Assembly (NCBI GenBank): GCA_963669435.1
Contig: OY770025.1
Span: 124,001 to 188,000 of the forward strand
Source of the DNA: CALJFL01 sp963669435
GTDB taxonomy: Bacteria; Pseudomonadota; Gammaproteobacteria; Pseudomonadales; Halieaceae
Direction of reading: 5' to 3'
DNA length: 64,000 nt
The first letter of the stretch is position 1; the number at the start of each line of letters is the position of its first letter. The notes under the pieces were generated by a model that worked only from the letters and a program-made list of their open reading frames with translations, was not told the DNA's origin and did not search any database. Made by a program: the position numbers and the translations under genes. Shown piece by piece: positions 9,565 through 19,555 of this stretch.

Positions 9565-10218
9565 GACGAATCACCAGGGGATTGAGGGCTTTGTGAGGTT
9601 TCACGCCAACTCTCAGCAACGTTGCTCTATCCTGCAGACTGTGTGGCGAAGAGCGAGGGATTGTCCATACTTGCCGATCAGGGATAAGGTCAAGCTGACC
9701 AATTCCTGGGTTTAGAAAATCGAGTTGGCGAGAACCGGTAGATCACACTTTCTTCTGAACTCAGACCGACCTCCATAACAAGTTGGGCGCCTATCAACTG
9801 TACTTAATCAGGAACCGATGTCATACCAACCGCGGCGGCGTAGCGCCAGTCGACTCTTCAGACATGAAAGTCATCGATCTGCTGAAGAAAGCGATGTCGC
9901 GGTCTACTTCATCGTCCAGCGGCGATTTGATTCACCAATTCGCCAAAGGCAGCCGTTCCCCAGGCTATTTCCGATCACCCGCTGCTATCCGAATCCATAG
10001 TCCACGATTCAGAACCACACGTTCCAAATCGCGCATTGGCTAGAAATAACAACCGATTTCCTAATGAGCCCCAAGTCGTCAACTATATACTTCCCATAGA
10101 AGTTCGGCGCTCAAGTTAGCTGCTGAGCAGGCGTGCAAACGGCAAGTTACCTGAAAACTGAACTGTGTTTAGAGCGCTTAAACAAGCTTAGTGTAATACC
10201 GTAAGTGAGGAAGCTGTG
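9565..10218. other. Intergenic stretch, no convincing gene
   Basis: These 654 bases hold only short open frames with no recognisable composition, ribosome site or family motif. The frame at 9783-10043 is Ser/Arg-rich and looks spurious. The cupin promoter should lie in the last 150 bases. No terminator is obvious after the Asp-box gene. Confidence 0.5.
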
Positions 10219-10578
10219 ATGGACAAACCGCTGAAACATATACCCTTTGAAGACCTTGAGTTTACGCAGCGTCATACAAACGGCGACATCGCCGAGGGAG
10301 TGGAGGTAGTCGGCACAGCAGACGGGACAAAGCTGGGCTTTGGATACGGCAAGATGCTGCCCGGAAAACTGGATGAGTGGAAGGTCAGTTACGATGAAGT
10401 TATTACGTGCCTGGAGGGCGCTATCACTGTACATGCCGGTAGCCAGCAAGTTCAACTGGAGTCAAAAGACAGCGTCTTTATCCCCAAGGGTACGAATGTA
10501 GTGTATGAACCTACGGAGGCGACAATATTGGCATACGCGATATTACCAGCTGATTGGGCAGAGCATTCAATGCTTTAA
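10219..10578 (+). CDS. Small cupin protein, EutQ-like
   Basis: A single-domain cupin of 119 residues. The second half has the barrel pattern E-V-I-T-C-L-E-G-A-I-T-V, then KDSVFIPKGTNVVYEP, resembling the EutQ-type ethanolamine-utilisation cupins. The usual metal-binding His residues are not evident, so a binding or accessory role is as likely as catalysis. A GAGGAAG ribosome site precedes ATG 10219. It is followed 37 nt later by an FAD-dependent amine oxidase-like gene, and the two are probably one transcript. Cupin plus flavin oxidase pairs are common in small catabolic operons for amines. Exact role unknown. Confidence 0.75.
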   Translation: MDKPLKHIPFEDLEFTQRHTNGDIAEGVEVVGTADGTKLGFGYGKMLPGKLDEWKVSYDEVITCLEGAITVHAGSQQVQLESKDSVFIPKGTNVVYEPTEATILAYAILPADWAEHSML

Positions 10579-10615
10579 AGATACCTACAAAAATTAGAGA
10601 TCCAGGAATGGGCTA

Positions 10616-11944
10616 ATGTCGACACAAGAGATACAGATTAAGCACCTACCCTCCGATGATGCTGGTAACGGCTGGCAAAATATCCTGCCGCCACGCGCAC
10701 CAAAACCCGAATTGTCTGAAGTTGTCGAAGCGGACTTTCTGGTTATCGGAGCGGGCTATGCTGGTTTGGCTGCCGCGAATCGTCTTGCTGAAAACTGTCC
10801 CGATAAATCAATAGTGATCGTAGATGCACAACGCGTCGGAGATGGCGCATCCGGAAGAAGCTCGGGGTTCGTTATCGGTACACCTCATGTTGTTGGTGCT
10901 GATCTCGAAACCAAAGAAAGCGCGCTGCGAGCATACAGGCTCAGCCATTACGCGGGGGATTACATTTGGAATACGGTGCGTGAGCGAGCCATCGATTGCG
11001 GCATGGGGCAATTGGGCCAGTATATGGTTGCCAGAACACCAAAAGGCAGAAACTTACTGAGGGATTTCCACTCCAATATGATGGAGATAGGCGTTGAATC
11101 AGAAATGGTTAGATCTGTCGATCTGGTCGATCGCATTAACACCGATTATTACCCGGTAGCCTGTTTTACACCCAAAACCTTATTACTCAACCCTGCCGCT
11201 TATGTACAGGGGTTCGCTGACTCTCTACCAGGCAATGTACATCTGTATGAGAACACTGCTATTAAGAAAATCCAATACGGCAAACACGTGAGAGCAACAA
11301 CCGACCGGGGGGAAGTGAGTGCGAAGAAAGTCATTCTGGCAGTAAATGGTTTCGCCGCGGACTTTGGCCACTACAAAAACAGAATATTCTCGTTGCAGTT
11401 GTTTTCCAGTTTAACCCGCCAGCTCTCGGAGCAGGAGTGCGCTTCGCTCGGCGGTCACAGAGAATGGGGAATTTTACCGGTGTCCTCAGGAGCGGGTGCT
11501 ACTCTCCGCTTTACCGATGATCGCAGGTTACTGATTCGCGCAGGCTTTAGGTTTGCAGCGTCACATAACCAATCAGACTCTTCATATCAAAAAATAGCAC
11601 AGAAACATCTGCAGATGTTGCAGGCCCGCTTTCCGGTACTTGTAGATCTGCAGATCGAGCACACCTGGTCAGGCTACATCAGCCTCTCAAGAAACATTGC
11701 GCTTGGCTTTGGCCAACAAACAGACAATGTGTACTCCTGCGTTTGTCAGAATGGTGTCGGTCTCTCTCGCGGGACTTACTCAGGACTGCTGGCTGCAGAC
11801 CTGGCCTCGGGTAGAGAAAATAGCCTGATTGATCAACTGCTCGGGCTCGAACAACCGGTTAAACTACCCCCACGACCATTCCTAAACTGGGGTGTATCGG
11901 CTACTCTCGCCTGGCACGCCTGGACAGAGCGCGGTGAAGCATAG
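10616..11944 (+). CDS. FAD-dependent amine oxidoreductase (DadA/PuuB-like)
   Basis: A 442-residue DAO-family flavoprotein. The dinucleotide fold is at residues 42-70 (DFLVIGAGYAGLAA, acidic end of strand 2 in VIVDAQ). An RSSGFVIG segment follows, and a C-terminal QNGVGLSRGTYSGLLAADL motif closes the FAD site. The pattern resembles gamma-glutamylputrescine oxidase PuuB and related secondary-amine oxidases. It should oxidise a C-N bond of an amino acid or N-alkylated amine with FAD as cofactor. Paired with the cupin upstream and convergent with a Rieske oxygenase whose relatives demethylate betaines, it may act on a product of that oxygenase; this is inference from context only. Confidence 0.8.
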   Translation: MSTQEIQIKHLPSDDAGNGWQNILPPRAPKPELSEVVEADFLVIGAGYAGLAAANRLAENCPDKSIVIVDAQRVGDGASGRSSGFVIGTPHVVGADLETKESALRAYRLSHYAGDYIWNTVRERAIDCGMGQLGQYMVARTPKGRNLLRDFHSNMMEIGVESEMVRSVDLVDRINTDYYPVACFTPKTLLLNPAAYVQGFADSLPGNVHLYENTAIKKIQYGKHVRATTDRGEVSAKKVILAVNGFAADFGHYKNRIFSLQLFSSLTRQLSEQECASLGGHREWGILPVSSGAGATLRFTDDRRLLIRAGFRFAASHNQSDSSYQKIAQKHLQMLQARFPVLVDLQIEHTWSGYISLSRNIALGFGQQTDNVYSCVCQNGVGLSRGTYSGLLAADLASGRENSLIDQLLGLEQPVKLPPRPFLNWGVSATLAWHAWTERGEA

Positions 11945-12115
11945 GCATGCCGCGCACAAGACAACTGATTCGAAAATAGAGTGCTCCACGCAAATTTCCA
12001 GCCTATCTCAGGCGAGTAATTCGGCGAATTCTTTTCTCTCCAACTCCTCTGGAATACAATTTCGTCAGTGTTGGAAGCGAGTTACTAAGCAAGCACTAAA
12101 GTAGAGTTAAGCATC

Positions 12116-12136
12116 GGCGAGAAAACGATTCTCGCC
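12116..12136. terminator. Stem-loop between convergent genes
   Basis: A perfect 8-bp stem (GGCGAGAA / TTCTCGCC) with a 5-nt loop sits between the FAD oxidoreductase and the convergent Rieske oxygenase. It lacks a clear T-run on either strand but its place fits a shared terminator. Confidence 0.5.
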
Positions 12137-12163
12137 CAATGACTAGATTTCAACAATATCTAC

Positions 12164-13357
12164 CTAACGATCGTGATAAATGTTTTCTGTGGCAAGATCG
12201 ACCATTTCATGCACCGGTGTATCTACCGTTTCGAGCATTTTCGCTGATAAGAGCTTTACGAAATGCTGGCTCGTAGCTTCTTGGGGTAAGGCAAACATGC
12301 CTCCGCGATATGCCGGCGAGGTTCTACCAATCTGAGCCTTTTGGCAAATTCCGATATCCTGCCCATTTACAAGTTGAAGGAATTCCGCATTAGCCTTACG
12401 TTGAACCTGTAGCTCCGGCGACATCGCCTCATCACCGTAGAAGATAAATTCCAGACGCTCATTAGTTTCTCTGGGGCCTTGTGGATCGGTAATTATAACA
12501 AAGCAGAAGTTGGCCACGGGACCAAAGATCAAGTTGGGGTAAATGTAAAATGCCTCATAGCACGCCCCGTCTTCAAGGTCCGGTCTGTGCGGCAGTCCTG
12601 CAAATTCGTCCTCCTCTGCAGCGGAATATTCGGTGCCGCCCTGACCAATGTAGGACTCTCCTCCAAGTATCTGATAGTGCTTGCGCATTGGGTTCACTTT
12701 CTCCAGTTCAGGATGCACCGCAGGCACGTGATAGCTCTCGACAAAATTTTCAACAACCAGTTTCCAATTCGCCGAAAAACTCATTTCCGAGCTAAGTTCA
12801 TGATCATAACGGAGGATACCTGGATCGAAATTACCTATTCTTTCCTGGACAGGTGCAATAAACTCATCGAAATCCACAGCATCACCCGTGATATTCACAA
12901 AGACAAGGCCGTACCAATGGGCCGAGCGAAGCTCCGATAGTCGGGCCAGTTCCATGTCGATTCCATCATAAATGTGCACGCCTGCACCACCGACGTGGGG
13001 AGTGCGGGTTGACTTCCCTTCCAGATCGAATGCCCACCCGTGGTAGGGACACACAATATTCCCGCGGCAATTACGAGCTTCATCCACTAGCTGCGCGCCA
13101 CGGTGTGGGCATACATTATGAAAAACCCGGACATTGGACTCACGATCGCGCACCATGAGCAAGGGTATTCCGGCAAAATTCAGCGGCCTAATATCGCGAT
13201 TTTCCGGCACATCATGGACTGTGCCTATACACAGCCAGGACTTATGAAAAAGCTGTTTTACTTCACTATCAAAGACCTCATCGGACAGGTATGTTTCTGC
13301 GGGAAGTCCGCAGCCGGTTTGAACCGATGGTCTATACAATGATTGGATATTATCCAT
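12164..13357 (-). CDS. Rieske non-heme iron oxygenase, alpha subunit (betaine demethylase-like)
   Basis: A 397-residue ring-hydroxylating-type oxygenase. The Rieske 2Fe-2S ligands are C83-x-H85 (CPHRG) and C103-x2-H106 (CPYHGW). The catalytic iron ligands are H210 and H215 (SYHVPAVHPEL) and D334 (NGQDIG). The overall architecture matches the clade that oxidatively demethylates quaternary amines such as glycine betaine (GbcA), proline betaine and carnitine, rather than true aromatic dioxygenases. No reductase partner (GbcB type) is in the window, so electrons must come from elsewhere. The start at 13357 is chosen for its AGGA site; TTG 13372 is the alternative. It is downstream of an SSS transporter and near dimethylglycine and sarcosine oxidation genes, which supports a methylamine role. 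Substrate is inference. Confidence 0.87.
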   Translation of the reverse strand: MDNIQSLYRPSVQTGCGLPAETYLSDEVFDSEVKQLFHKSWLCIGTVHDVPENRDIRPLNFAGIPLLMVRDRESNVRVFHNVCPHRGAQLVDEARNCRGNIVCPYHGWAFDLEGKSTRTPHVGGAGVHIYDGIDMELARLSELRSAHWYGLVFVNITGDAVDFDEFIAPVQERIGNFDPGILRYDHELSSEMSFSANWKLVVENFVESYHVPAVHPELEKVNPMRKHYQILGGESYIGQGGTEYSAAEEDEFAGLPHRPDLEDGACYEAFYIYPNLIFGPVANFCFVIITDPQGPRETNERLEFIFYGDEAMSPELQVQRKANAEFLQLVNGQDIGICQKAQIGRTSPAYRGGMFALPQEATSQHFVKLLSAKMLETVDTPVHEMVDLATENIYHDR

Positions 13358-13719
13358 TATCGCTATCCTCAATTAATCTTTCCGGTACCAATCAGGATGG
13401 TTGACGCGGCATTGCAGCATCTTCTGAAATTTCCAGGTCATACTGTAAATAGAACTGATGTTGCTCGCACTAGGAATCAGCACAAACTTTAAGGATTTTG
13501 GGCTTTTTGGTGATGTTGAATTTCTATTTTTAGATGCAAATTTCCAACTTCAAAAAACAATCAATGCAAATCTTAGGTACGCCCCTAGCGAGTGACTCAG
13601 CGAGAGTAGTCCAGAACATATTCAGTCTTTGTCGTGCAGGGAGCCTCGAAATCACGAACAGCATAATGATTCCTATGCAATTGGCCTCGATTGTCAGATC
13701 AGCTACACGAAAATGAATC
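13358..13719. other. Intergenic region upstream of the Rieske gene
   Basis: These 362 bases carry no credible gene. The sequence is AT-rich in the middle and includes two ATGCAAAT octamers at 13534 and 13564, 30 bp apart, which might be regulator half-sites. The Rieske gene probably has its own promoter here. Confidence 0.45.
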
Positions 13720-15147
13720 TCAACGTGTCCTCGACCTCAATGGGAACAGGTATGAGCCAGCCAAAAAGACCACGCTCGCTACAACCAGGCCTGAGTAAAT
13801 CTCATGTGCTGGAGGCAGACTATCAAACAGCGCACGCGTAGCGAACGCGGAGCCCGCCCCCAAGAGAATGACACCAGACATAACCCGACCATCCAACGGG
13901 CGGTTCAAAATAAACAAAATAGCTGGCAAAGCGAATCCACTGAGCACAAGCGATGAAGCCTGAATCACAAGTTTTCCGATCAGATCAAAGTCCATATTCG
14001 TTAACATCAGGAAGAGTCCCAACGCTACAGCAATCCTTCCGGCAAACTTCAGCTTTAGTTTTAGGTCGGGCGTTAGCGTTTTAGGCAACATATCAAGTGT
14101 TAGCGCATTGGCAATCACTAACATTTGCGCTTCGCCGGTTGACAGAGATGCCGCAGCGATACCCGCTACAAATATGCCCACAAGTATCGGCGATGCGACA
14201 CTATCCACTAAGGCAAATCCGGCCCTATCGGGATCTTCGACCATGAGACCCTGCAGTGCCAGTGCAACACCAACCAGTGTCATCAGCCACCAAAGGGATT
14301 GCATAAAGCCCATATATACCCATCGGATCCTGGGAATTGAGTCCACGTCGCCTTTCGTTATTCGAGCCAGCACATGGGGATTGCACATAGCAAATAGCAG
14401 ACCTTGAAGCACAAATGTGATGACGAACAACAAGAATAATGGTGGCGAAAACCCATAAAACGGATCAAGAAGACGATTGGATTCGGTATGGGTAGATAAG
14501 GCACTAAAGTCCTGCGGCGACGCTAACAAAGCACTAAAGATCAAGATCAAAGCGGCGAGGATCATCAATATTGACTGATACACATTCACATTCATTGACG
14601 AGCCCAGCCCCCCAAACAGCACTGACAGTAATCCTACGACAACGGCCAGAGCCATCGCCAATACCGGCGTAATATCGAATACTTCAAGGAGAATTTTCCC
14701 CACGGCCAGGAACTGAGCAACACAGAACATGCCCATTGCCAGTATTACCAACAGAGCAGCAGTGCGCAGCGCTACCTTTCCATACTCTCCGGATTGTTGT
14801 GAAACTAGCTCGCCGATCGTTTCAACGCCTGTTTCCTGAACCCGGCTTATCAAGCGGTGAGCTACGAAGTACCAGAAAATGATGTCGCCAAGCCAGAATC
14901 CAAAAGGAATCCACAAAGCACTTAGCCCCATCACATAGCCAAGCCCGACGGCGCCCACCAGAATAAATGCGCTATTGCCTGAGGCGGCAGCACTCAGGCC
15001 GGTGACTAGTGAACCAAAACGTAAATCACCTTCCGAATCCGAAGCCACACTGGTTTGTCCTTTTGCTGTCCAGACTCCAATAGCCGGTCCAATGAGAATA
15101 AGAGCGATAGCTGTTACGAGAATAGTGAGGGATCCATCTTCAAGCAT
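13720..15147 (-). CDS. Sodium:solute symporter (SSS family)
   Basis: A 475-residue membrane protein with about 13 hydrophobic segments spanning nearly its whole length. Features typical of the sodium/proline-type SSS family include FGSLVTGLSAAASGNSAFI near the N-terminus, the GLSVLFGGLGSSM-type loop and AGIAAASLSTGEAQMLVIANAL in the second half, where the Na2-site Ser/Thr residues lie. It imports a small zwitterionic or organic acid solute driven by sodium. It lies upstream of the Rieske oxygenase on the same strand and downstream of a TonB receptor, consistent with outer then inner membrane uptake of the oxygenase substrate. The substrate could be a betaine but is not proven. Confidence 0.88.
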   Translation of the reverse strand: MLEDGSLTILVTAIALILIGPAIGVWTAKGQTSVASDSEGDLRFGSLVTGLSAAASGNSAFILVGAVGLGYVMGLSALWIPFGFWLGDIIFWYFVAHRLISRVQETGVETIGELVSQQSGEYGKVALRTAALLVILAMGMFCVAQFLAVGKILLEVFDITPVLAMALAVVVGLLSVLFGGLGSSMNVNVYQSILMILAALILIFSALLASPQDFSALSTHTESNRLLDPFYGFSPPLFLLFVITFVLQGLLFAMCNPHVLARITKGDVDSIPRIRWVYMGFMQSLWWLMTLVGVALALQGLMVEDPDRAGFALVDSVASPILVGIFVAGIAAASLSTGEAQMLVIANALTLDMLPKTLTPDLKLKLKFAGRIAVALGLFLMLTNMDFDLIGKLVIQASSLVLSGFALPAILFILNRPLDGRVMSGVILLGAGSAFATRALFDSLPPAHEIYSGLVVASVVFLAGSYLFPLRSRTR

Positions 15148-15170
15148 TATTTTTCAGCTCCAATTCATCT

Positions 15171-15197
15171 AAAAAAAACGGAGTCTTTCGACTCCGT
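15171..15197 (-). terminator. Rho-independent terminator
   Basis: On the minus strand an 8-bp stem (ACGGAGTC / GACTCCGT) with a GAAA tetraloop is followed directly by seven T residues. This is a textbook terminator for the TonB receptor ending at 15357, insulating it from the transporter gene. Confidence 0.9.
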
Positions 15198-15356
15198 AAA
15201 CACCCAAACAAAAATGGAGGGACGTGCATTCATTTTTGGATCAATATTTTCACACTCCATCGTTAATGCTAGAGGAACCACCATCCTGAAAACTCCTTGG
15301 AAGAGTAGCTCCGACCTGCGGTGCTCCAAATCAGATCTGACTTTCCCTCCCCATCA

Positions 15357-17732
15357 TCAAAACCTGTATTTGAAATCCAAACCGATCGTGCGAGGGCGCA
15401 GTATGGAAAAGGTAGCTGGCTGACGACGATCAGGGTCGAAGCCGGTAACAATGCGTTCATCTGTCACGTTCTTGACAAACAGCGCCGCCTCCCAACTCGG
15501 ATTTACCAATCCAAGGTAAAGGTTACCAGAAGTGTGGCTAGGTAATTCACGGCGCGGATTTACAAAATTCTCGGAGAACTCGCTGTAAGACTCCGAAGTG
15601 TATTGTATATCGCCACGAAGATAGACCTCAGCATCCGACATGAGATCGACCGGTACGGTATAGTCAAAGCCTGCAAAGGCTAACCATTCGGGAGTGTACG
15701 GCGCCTGGTCCCCGTCTTCCGCTGCGAGTATTACCGAATCACCGTTTAGCGTAGCATCCGTATAGGAAAAGTTGATATTCAACGAGAGCGACTCAGTCGC
15801 CTGAGCCAACATCTCAAACTCCAGACCTTGGCTTTCCAGGCTGGCATCGTTTGTGATTGTCTGGAACCCACAGGGGAGGAACGCCTGAGTTTGTATGTCT
15901 TCCCAATCGATATAGAACAATGCGGCATTCATCCTAATCCGGCCATCCGACAGGGTGGATTTTACCCCCACTTCATAGTTCCACAGCTCATCAGAATCAT
16001 ATGACTCCTCAAGAGAAGTCAAACCCAGTGAGTCGAGGTCGCTGGCACAAGCAGAACCAAAAACGCCACTTAAGGGAATCGGATCATTAAGCCCACCAAT
16101 CCTAAAACCCTTGGCGGCGGAAGCGTAGGCATTCACATCATCAGAAAAGTTGTACTTAAATACGACATTGGGATTTACCCCATCCTCGGACGTATCCGTA
16201 TCAAGTTCGGTTAGTCCATCGTTTGCCAGGCCCGCAAAAATAATGTCTGCGTCTTGCTCATACTCATACCAACGAAGACCAAGGGTCACCTCCCAGCGAT
16301 CACCCATTGGTATTGTTGCTTCACCAAATACAGCAATTTGCTGCGTATCAATTGATTGCGCCCCCTGGAACACATTATTGGGATCGCCACCAAAATCAAT
16401 ACCACCGAACCCGAAAACATTCGCCAGGTCCTCCAGGGCGGGTTCGCCAGAGAGGGTATTGTAAGGGACTTCCTGATCAAAGTTTCTACTTTGATCAGAA
16501 TAAAAAACACCCAGCACCCACTGAACGTCTGAATCAGAAACGGCACTGAAACGAAGTTCCTGGGTAAACTGGTCGGCCTCAGAATCGTTGCTAAAAAACG
16601 CTATAACAGGTTCACATGATGGATCATCAAAATTGAAACCGGAGGTGTAACAACCGGCACTGTAGGCGCCCAAGGCGTCACGTTCCCGCTGATTGTCGTC
16701 CAGTTCGTTAAAAAACTCCCGGTCAAAATAGGAGGTAACTGAGGTCATCCTGCCCCAGTCAAAATCAAGGTCAGCGGTCAGGCCGATAATGTAGTATTCG
16801 TCATCAAATGGATCGTCGACCAGTTTAATCGTCTGCCGCTCATCAGATATCGTCCACTGCTCCGTCGATTCAAACGGGGAGGCAATTAATGATGCTCCGC
16901 TATTGAGCCCCGTGTTGTTTAGAGGATTACCTTCCTCATACTCATCGGGGCGCCCATCGGCTTCCAACTTATTGTATAAAACCATGCCTTTGAGCGAGAA
17001 GGTGTCAGAAACTTCCCAAAGCGCGCTGATTCGCCCACCGACGGTTTCCTCGTCGTTATAGTCATCTTCTCCAGTGAAAACGTTGTCGATGTATCCACCA
17101 TTATCGATCGCATACACATTCCCACGAATACCGAAGGTATCACTGATCGGAAGGTTTAATGTTCCCATCAGACGATAGCTCTCTTCGCCATCTTCAGTGG
17201 AGGAAACAGTGGCGCTGAATTGCCCTTCTACCTCCTCCAGGCTCGGTGCCACTGGAATCACTCTGATAGCACCTGACATGGCACTTGCACCATAAAGGGT
17301 GCCCTGTGGCCCACGTAACACCTCAATTCTCTCAATATCTACCAACCCGGCATCGGGATTAAAAGCTGAAGTGGTTATGGGTATATCTTCCAGGTACAGC
17401 CCAATCGTGGACCGGGATTGAGGTTGCGCGTGGTTTAGACGTGCAGAAAAAACACCCCGCATAGAAATCTGTGTTTGCCCCGCGCCTGAACTCAATGCTG
17501 TAAGACTCGGTACCATGCGCGAGTAATCATCGAAACCAGTCATTTGATTTCTGGCCAGATCATCCTCGCTGATAACCTGGACACTACCAGCAACGTCCTG
17601 CAAATTTTGCACGCGCTTCTTTGCTGTAACCACCACCTCTTCCAGAGACGGGGATTGTGCCATTGCTATAGAAGACGCCAGGACACTTGAAGCTGCGGTA
17701 AAACCTATCGTACGTAACGGGGACTTTTTCAT
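15357..17732 (-). CDS. TonB-dependent outer-membrane receptor
   Basis: A 791-residue receptor with a signal peptide (ending SIAMAQ), plug domain (VVTAKKRVQNLQDVAGSVQ; VLRGPQGTLYGASAMSGAIRV) and a large barrel ending in a terminal KYRF. ATG 17732 is chosen because GGAG lies eight bases upstream. That site is in the 3' arm of a small hairpin (ACTCC/GGAGT, 17740-17752), which might dampen translation. It is bounded downstream by a strong terminator, so it is probably a single-gene unit. An AraC regulator lies upstream on the same strand. Nearby transporter and oxygenase genes suggest it imports an organic compound such as a betaine-type osmolyte, but a siderophore role cannot be excluded because the AraC neighbour is PchR-like. 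Confidence 0.92.
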   Translation of the reverse strand: MKKSPLRTIGFTAASSVLASSIAMAQSPSLEEVVVTAKKRVQNLQDVAGSVQVISEDDLARNQMTGFDDYSRMVPSLTALSSGAGQTQISMRGVFSARLNHAQPQSRSTIGLYLEDIPITTSAFNPDAGLVDIERIEVLRGPQGTLYGASAMSGAIRVIPVAPSLEEVEGQFSATVSSTEDGEESYRLMGTLNLPISDTFGIRGNVYAIDNGGYIDNVFTGEDDYNDEETVGGRISALWEVSDTFSLKGMVLYNKLEADGRPDEYEEGNPLNNTGLNSGASLIASPFESTEQWTISDERQTIKLVDDPFDDEYYIIGLTADLDFDWGRMTSVTSYFDREFFNELDDNQRERDALGAYSAGCYTSGFNFDDPSCEPVIAFFSNDSEADQFTQELRFSAVSDSDVQWVLGVFYSDQSRNFDQEVPYNTLSGEPALEDLANVFGFGGIDFGGDPNNVFQGAQSIDTQQIAVFGEATIPMGDRWEVTLGLRWYEYEQDADIIFAGLANDGLTELDTDTSEDGVNPNVVFKYNFSDDVNAYASAAKGFRIGGLNDPIPLSGVFGSACASDLDSLGLTSLEESYDSDELWNYEVGVKSTLSDGRIRMNAALFYIDWEDIQTQAFLPCGFQTITNDASLESQGLEFEMLAQATESLSLNINFSYTDATLNGDSVILAAEDGDQAPYTPEWLAFAGFDYTVPVDLMSDAEVYLRGDIQYTSESYSEFSENFVNPRRELPSHTSGNLYLGLVNPSWEAALFVKNVTDERIVTGFDPDRRQPATFSILRPRTIGLDFKYRF

Positions 17733-17735
17733 CAA

Positions 17736-18353
17736 TAAGACTCCTTCGGAGTTGCATTATGGTTATATTTGAATCCCTGCGGCAGGTTTACACATACTGC
17801 AGGTCGTACTGCTTGATTTCTTCCGTTGTTAGAGACAAGAGTGCATCAAGTTCTGCGATATTACGTATGATTTTGGTACTCAAATGTAGGATATAAGGGA
17901 TATAGTTTACTTATCTGGCCGAAATCGTAGTCCCCATTTGGTAATACTCGCTTCAGCATCCGGGTGTTAACGGTTGAATCGCGCCCTCGAAAATTCGAAT
18001 TGATCAACGGCACCAAGGGCGCTTTGAGTTCTAGTTGTTACATGTTCTCGCGGGTATACGCGAGGCGGCAAAAACCGCGCCATTATTCAAAAATAGGCTG
18101 TTACAAGACACCCGATAGCAGGGTAAACATTGCGAAATTACATGTTTTTGAGGGTTTTCGGGAGAAGCTAACTAAATGATGCGACGTTAGCGCCGTATTG
18201 TTGACGGCTGTTCAGCATTGAAGTAAATGGGGTTTCAAGGCTCATTTCATAATGCTGGGTTTTAGGTCTTAGGAAAGAATCTGCCAATCAATAGTGTCGG
18301 ACGCCTCAACTCAGTCTGCTGAAGACCCCTGTTGGACACTACCGGGTTTACAT
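17736..18353. other. Long leader/promoter region of the TonB receptor
   Basis: These 618 bases separate the receptor gene from the upstream AraC regulator. I see no credible gene. TACTGC occurs twice 12 bp apart near 17790, too short to call an operator. The length would allow regulator binding or a long untranslated leader. Confidence 0.45.
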
Positions 18354-19430
18354 TCAGTGCACTTTAACCAACTTTCGATAATCCTTAGGGTTGATACCGA
18401 AGTACGTCTTAAAGGCCGTGGTGAAAGTCGTTTGGTGTTGGTATCCCACTTTTTCCGCCACGGTGCCTACCTGAACTTCCTTTTCATCCAGCAGATCCTT
18501 CGCCATGTGCATTCTAATCTTGTGGCGATATTCGAATATCGTCATTCCAAACAATGCCTTAAATCCGCTCTTTAGTTTGGTCTCATTCAAACCCAGTCGT
18601 CGTGCCATCTGACGGATGGTGGGCACCGGGTTAAATTCGCTTTCTACAATCGCCTTGGCCTGATCAAACAAATCTATTTCATACTGACTGTAGGAGACAT
18701 CGGCCGTATCTGTAAGCTTGTCAAAAGCCGTCAATATTATCGACAGCAGTTCGAGAGTTTTAGCCTCAACATACATCAACCAGTACTGTCCCTCGAAGCG
18801 ATCATCGGCAGTAGCCAGATCGGATGCAGCCTGGAGCACATCTGGCGTAATAGGGAACTGGCAGTAGTTGATAGCCGAAGAATCGCCGGAAATAAACTTC
18901 TCAAGGACATCGGGTATATCGGCGCCGCCACCCAAAATGTTTTCGCGAAAATAGGAAGCACGGCAATAAATAGTAACCGACTTCTCCTCGCGATTTGAGT
19001 CCGTCCATTCCTCTAGATCAACCCCTTCAGGTTGGTTCAGCACAAGCAGTGAAGGCCCATCAACCTCCACCCTTTCGTTGCGTTTGGCCGTGAAGTTTAA
19101 ATGCCCGCTAAGCTTAATATGAAACTCCAGAAGCCCCTCTCCAGCTACGTTCTCTAACCGCGGGTCAATGTAAGTAAAATCCGCTACGACAACAAAAATA
19201 TCGGGGTTAACTCGATAGAAATTCCAGTGGCCCTTACCTTCATGTGGACCCAGTTCAACAGTGGCTCCAAGCAACCTCCTTTCAGGGTGCTCCTCTAAGC
19301 GGGCAACGTTAGGCGACTTTGTTAGCGAGTCAAATGAATCTTTCAGAGAATCGCTTCCAGTAAGAAGCGTCCTGAACAGACCTTTATCTTCAGGGACTTT
19401 TCGAGCTGATTTATCGATACTTTTAGACAC
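18354..19430 (-). CDS. AraC/PchR-like transcriptional regulator
   Basis: A 358-residue regulator whose last 100 residues form the paired helix-turn-helix AraC domain (TIRQMARRLGLNETKLKSGF and VGTVAEKVGYQHQTTFTTAF, then GINPKDYRKL). The N-terminal about 240 residues look like the PchR/YbcM-type sensory region. The start codon is GTG with a weak ribosome site. It lies 125 nt downstream of the dimethylglycine dehydrogenase gene and about 0.6 kb upstream of a TonB receptor, both on the same strand, so it may control either. PchR relatives often sense a ligand brought in by a nearby receptor. Target genes are inferred from position only. Confidence 0.87.
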   Translation of the reverse strand: MSKSIDKSARKVPEDKGLFRTLLTGSDSLKDSFDSLTKSPNVARLEEHPERRLLGATVELGPHEGKGHWNFYRVNPDIFVVVADFTYIDPRLENVAGEGLLEFHIKLSGHLNFTAKRNERVEVDGPSLLVLNQPEGVDLEEWTDSNREEKSVTIYCRASYFRENILGGGADIPDVLEKFISGDSSAINYCQFPITPDVLQAASDLATADDRFEGQYWLMYVEAKTLELLSIILTAFDKLTDTADVSYSQYEIDLFDQAKAIVESEFNPVPTIRQMARRLGLNETKLKSGFKALFGMTIFEYRHKIRMHMAKDLLDEKEVQVGTVAEKVGYQHQTTFTTAFKTYFGINPKDYRKLVKVH

Positions 19431-19555
19431 CGGCTAAGCACACCAAATGCGGGAAGTTGATAAGAATCACTAGCCTTCAAGTCCTCCGGAATAGCCCGCT
19501 TTTTTTGACACCAAAGAATTTTGATTCTAACACAGCCGGGAGCTTAAAAAGGTCG

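Noticed and set aside
9783..10043. Open frames in the gap between the Asp-box gene and the cupin gene
   Set aside because: Ser/Arg-rich product without motif, ribosome site or conserved look; probably chance.
13534..13571. ATGCAAAT pair as an operator
   Set aside because: Eight bases twice in an AT-rich region, 30 bp apart, with no further copies; too weak.
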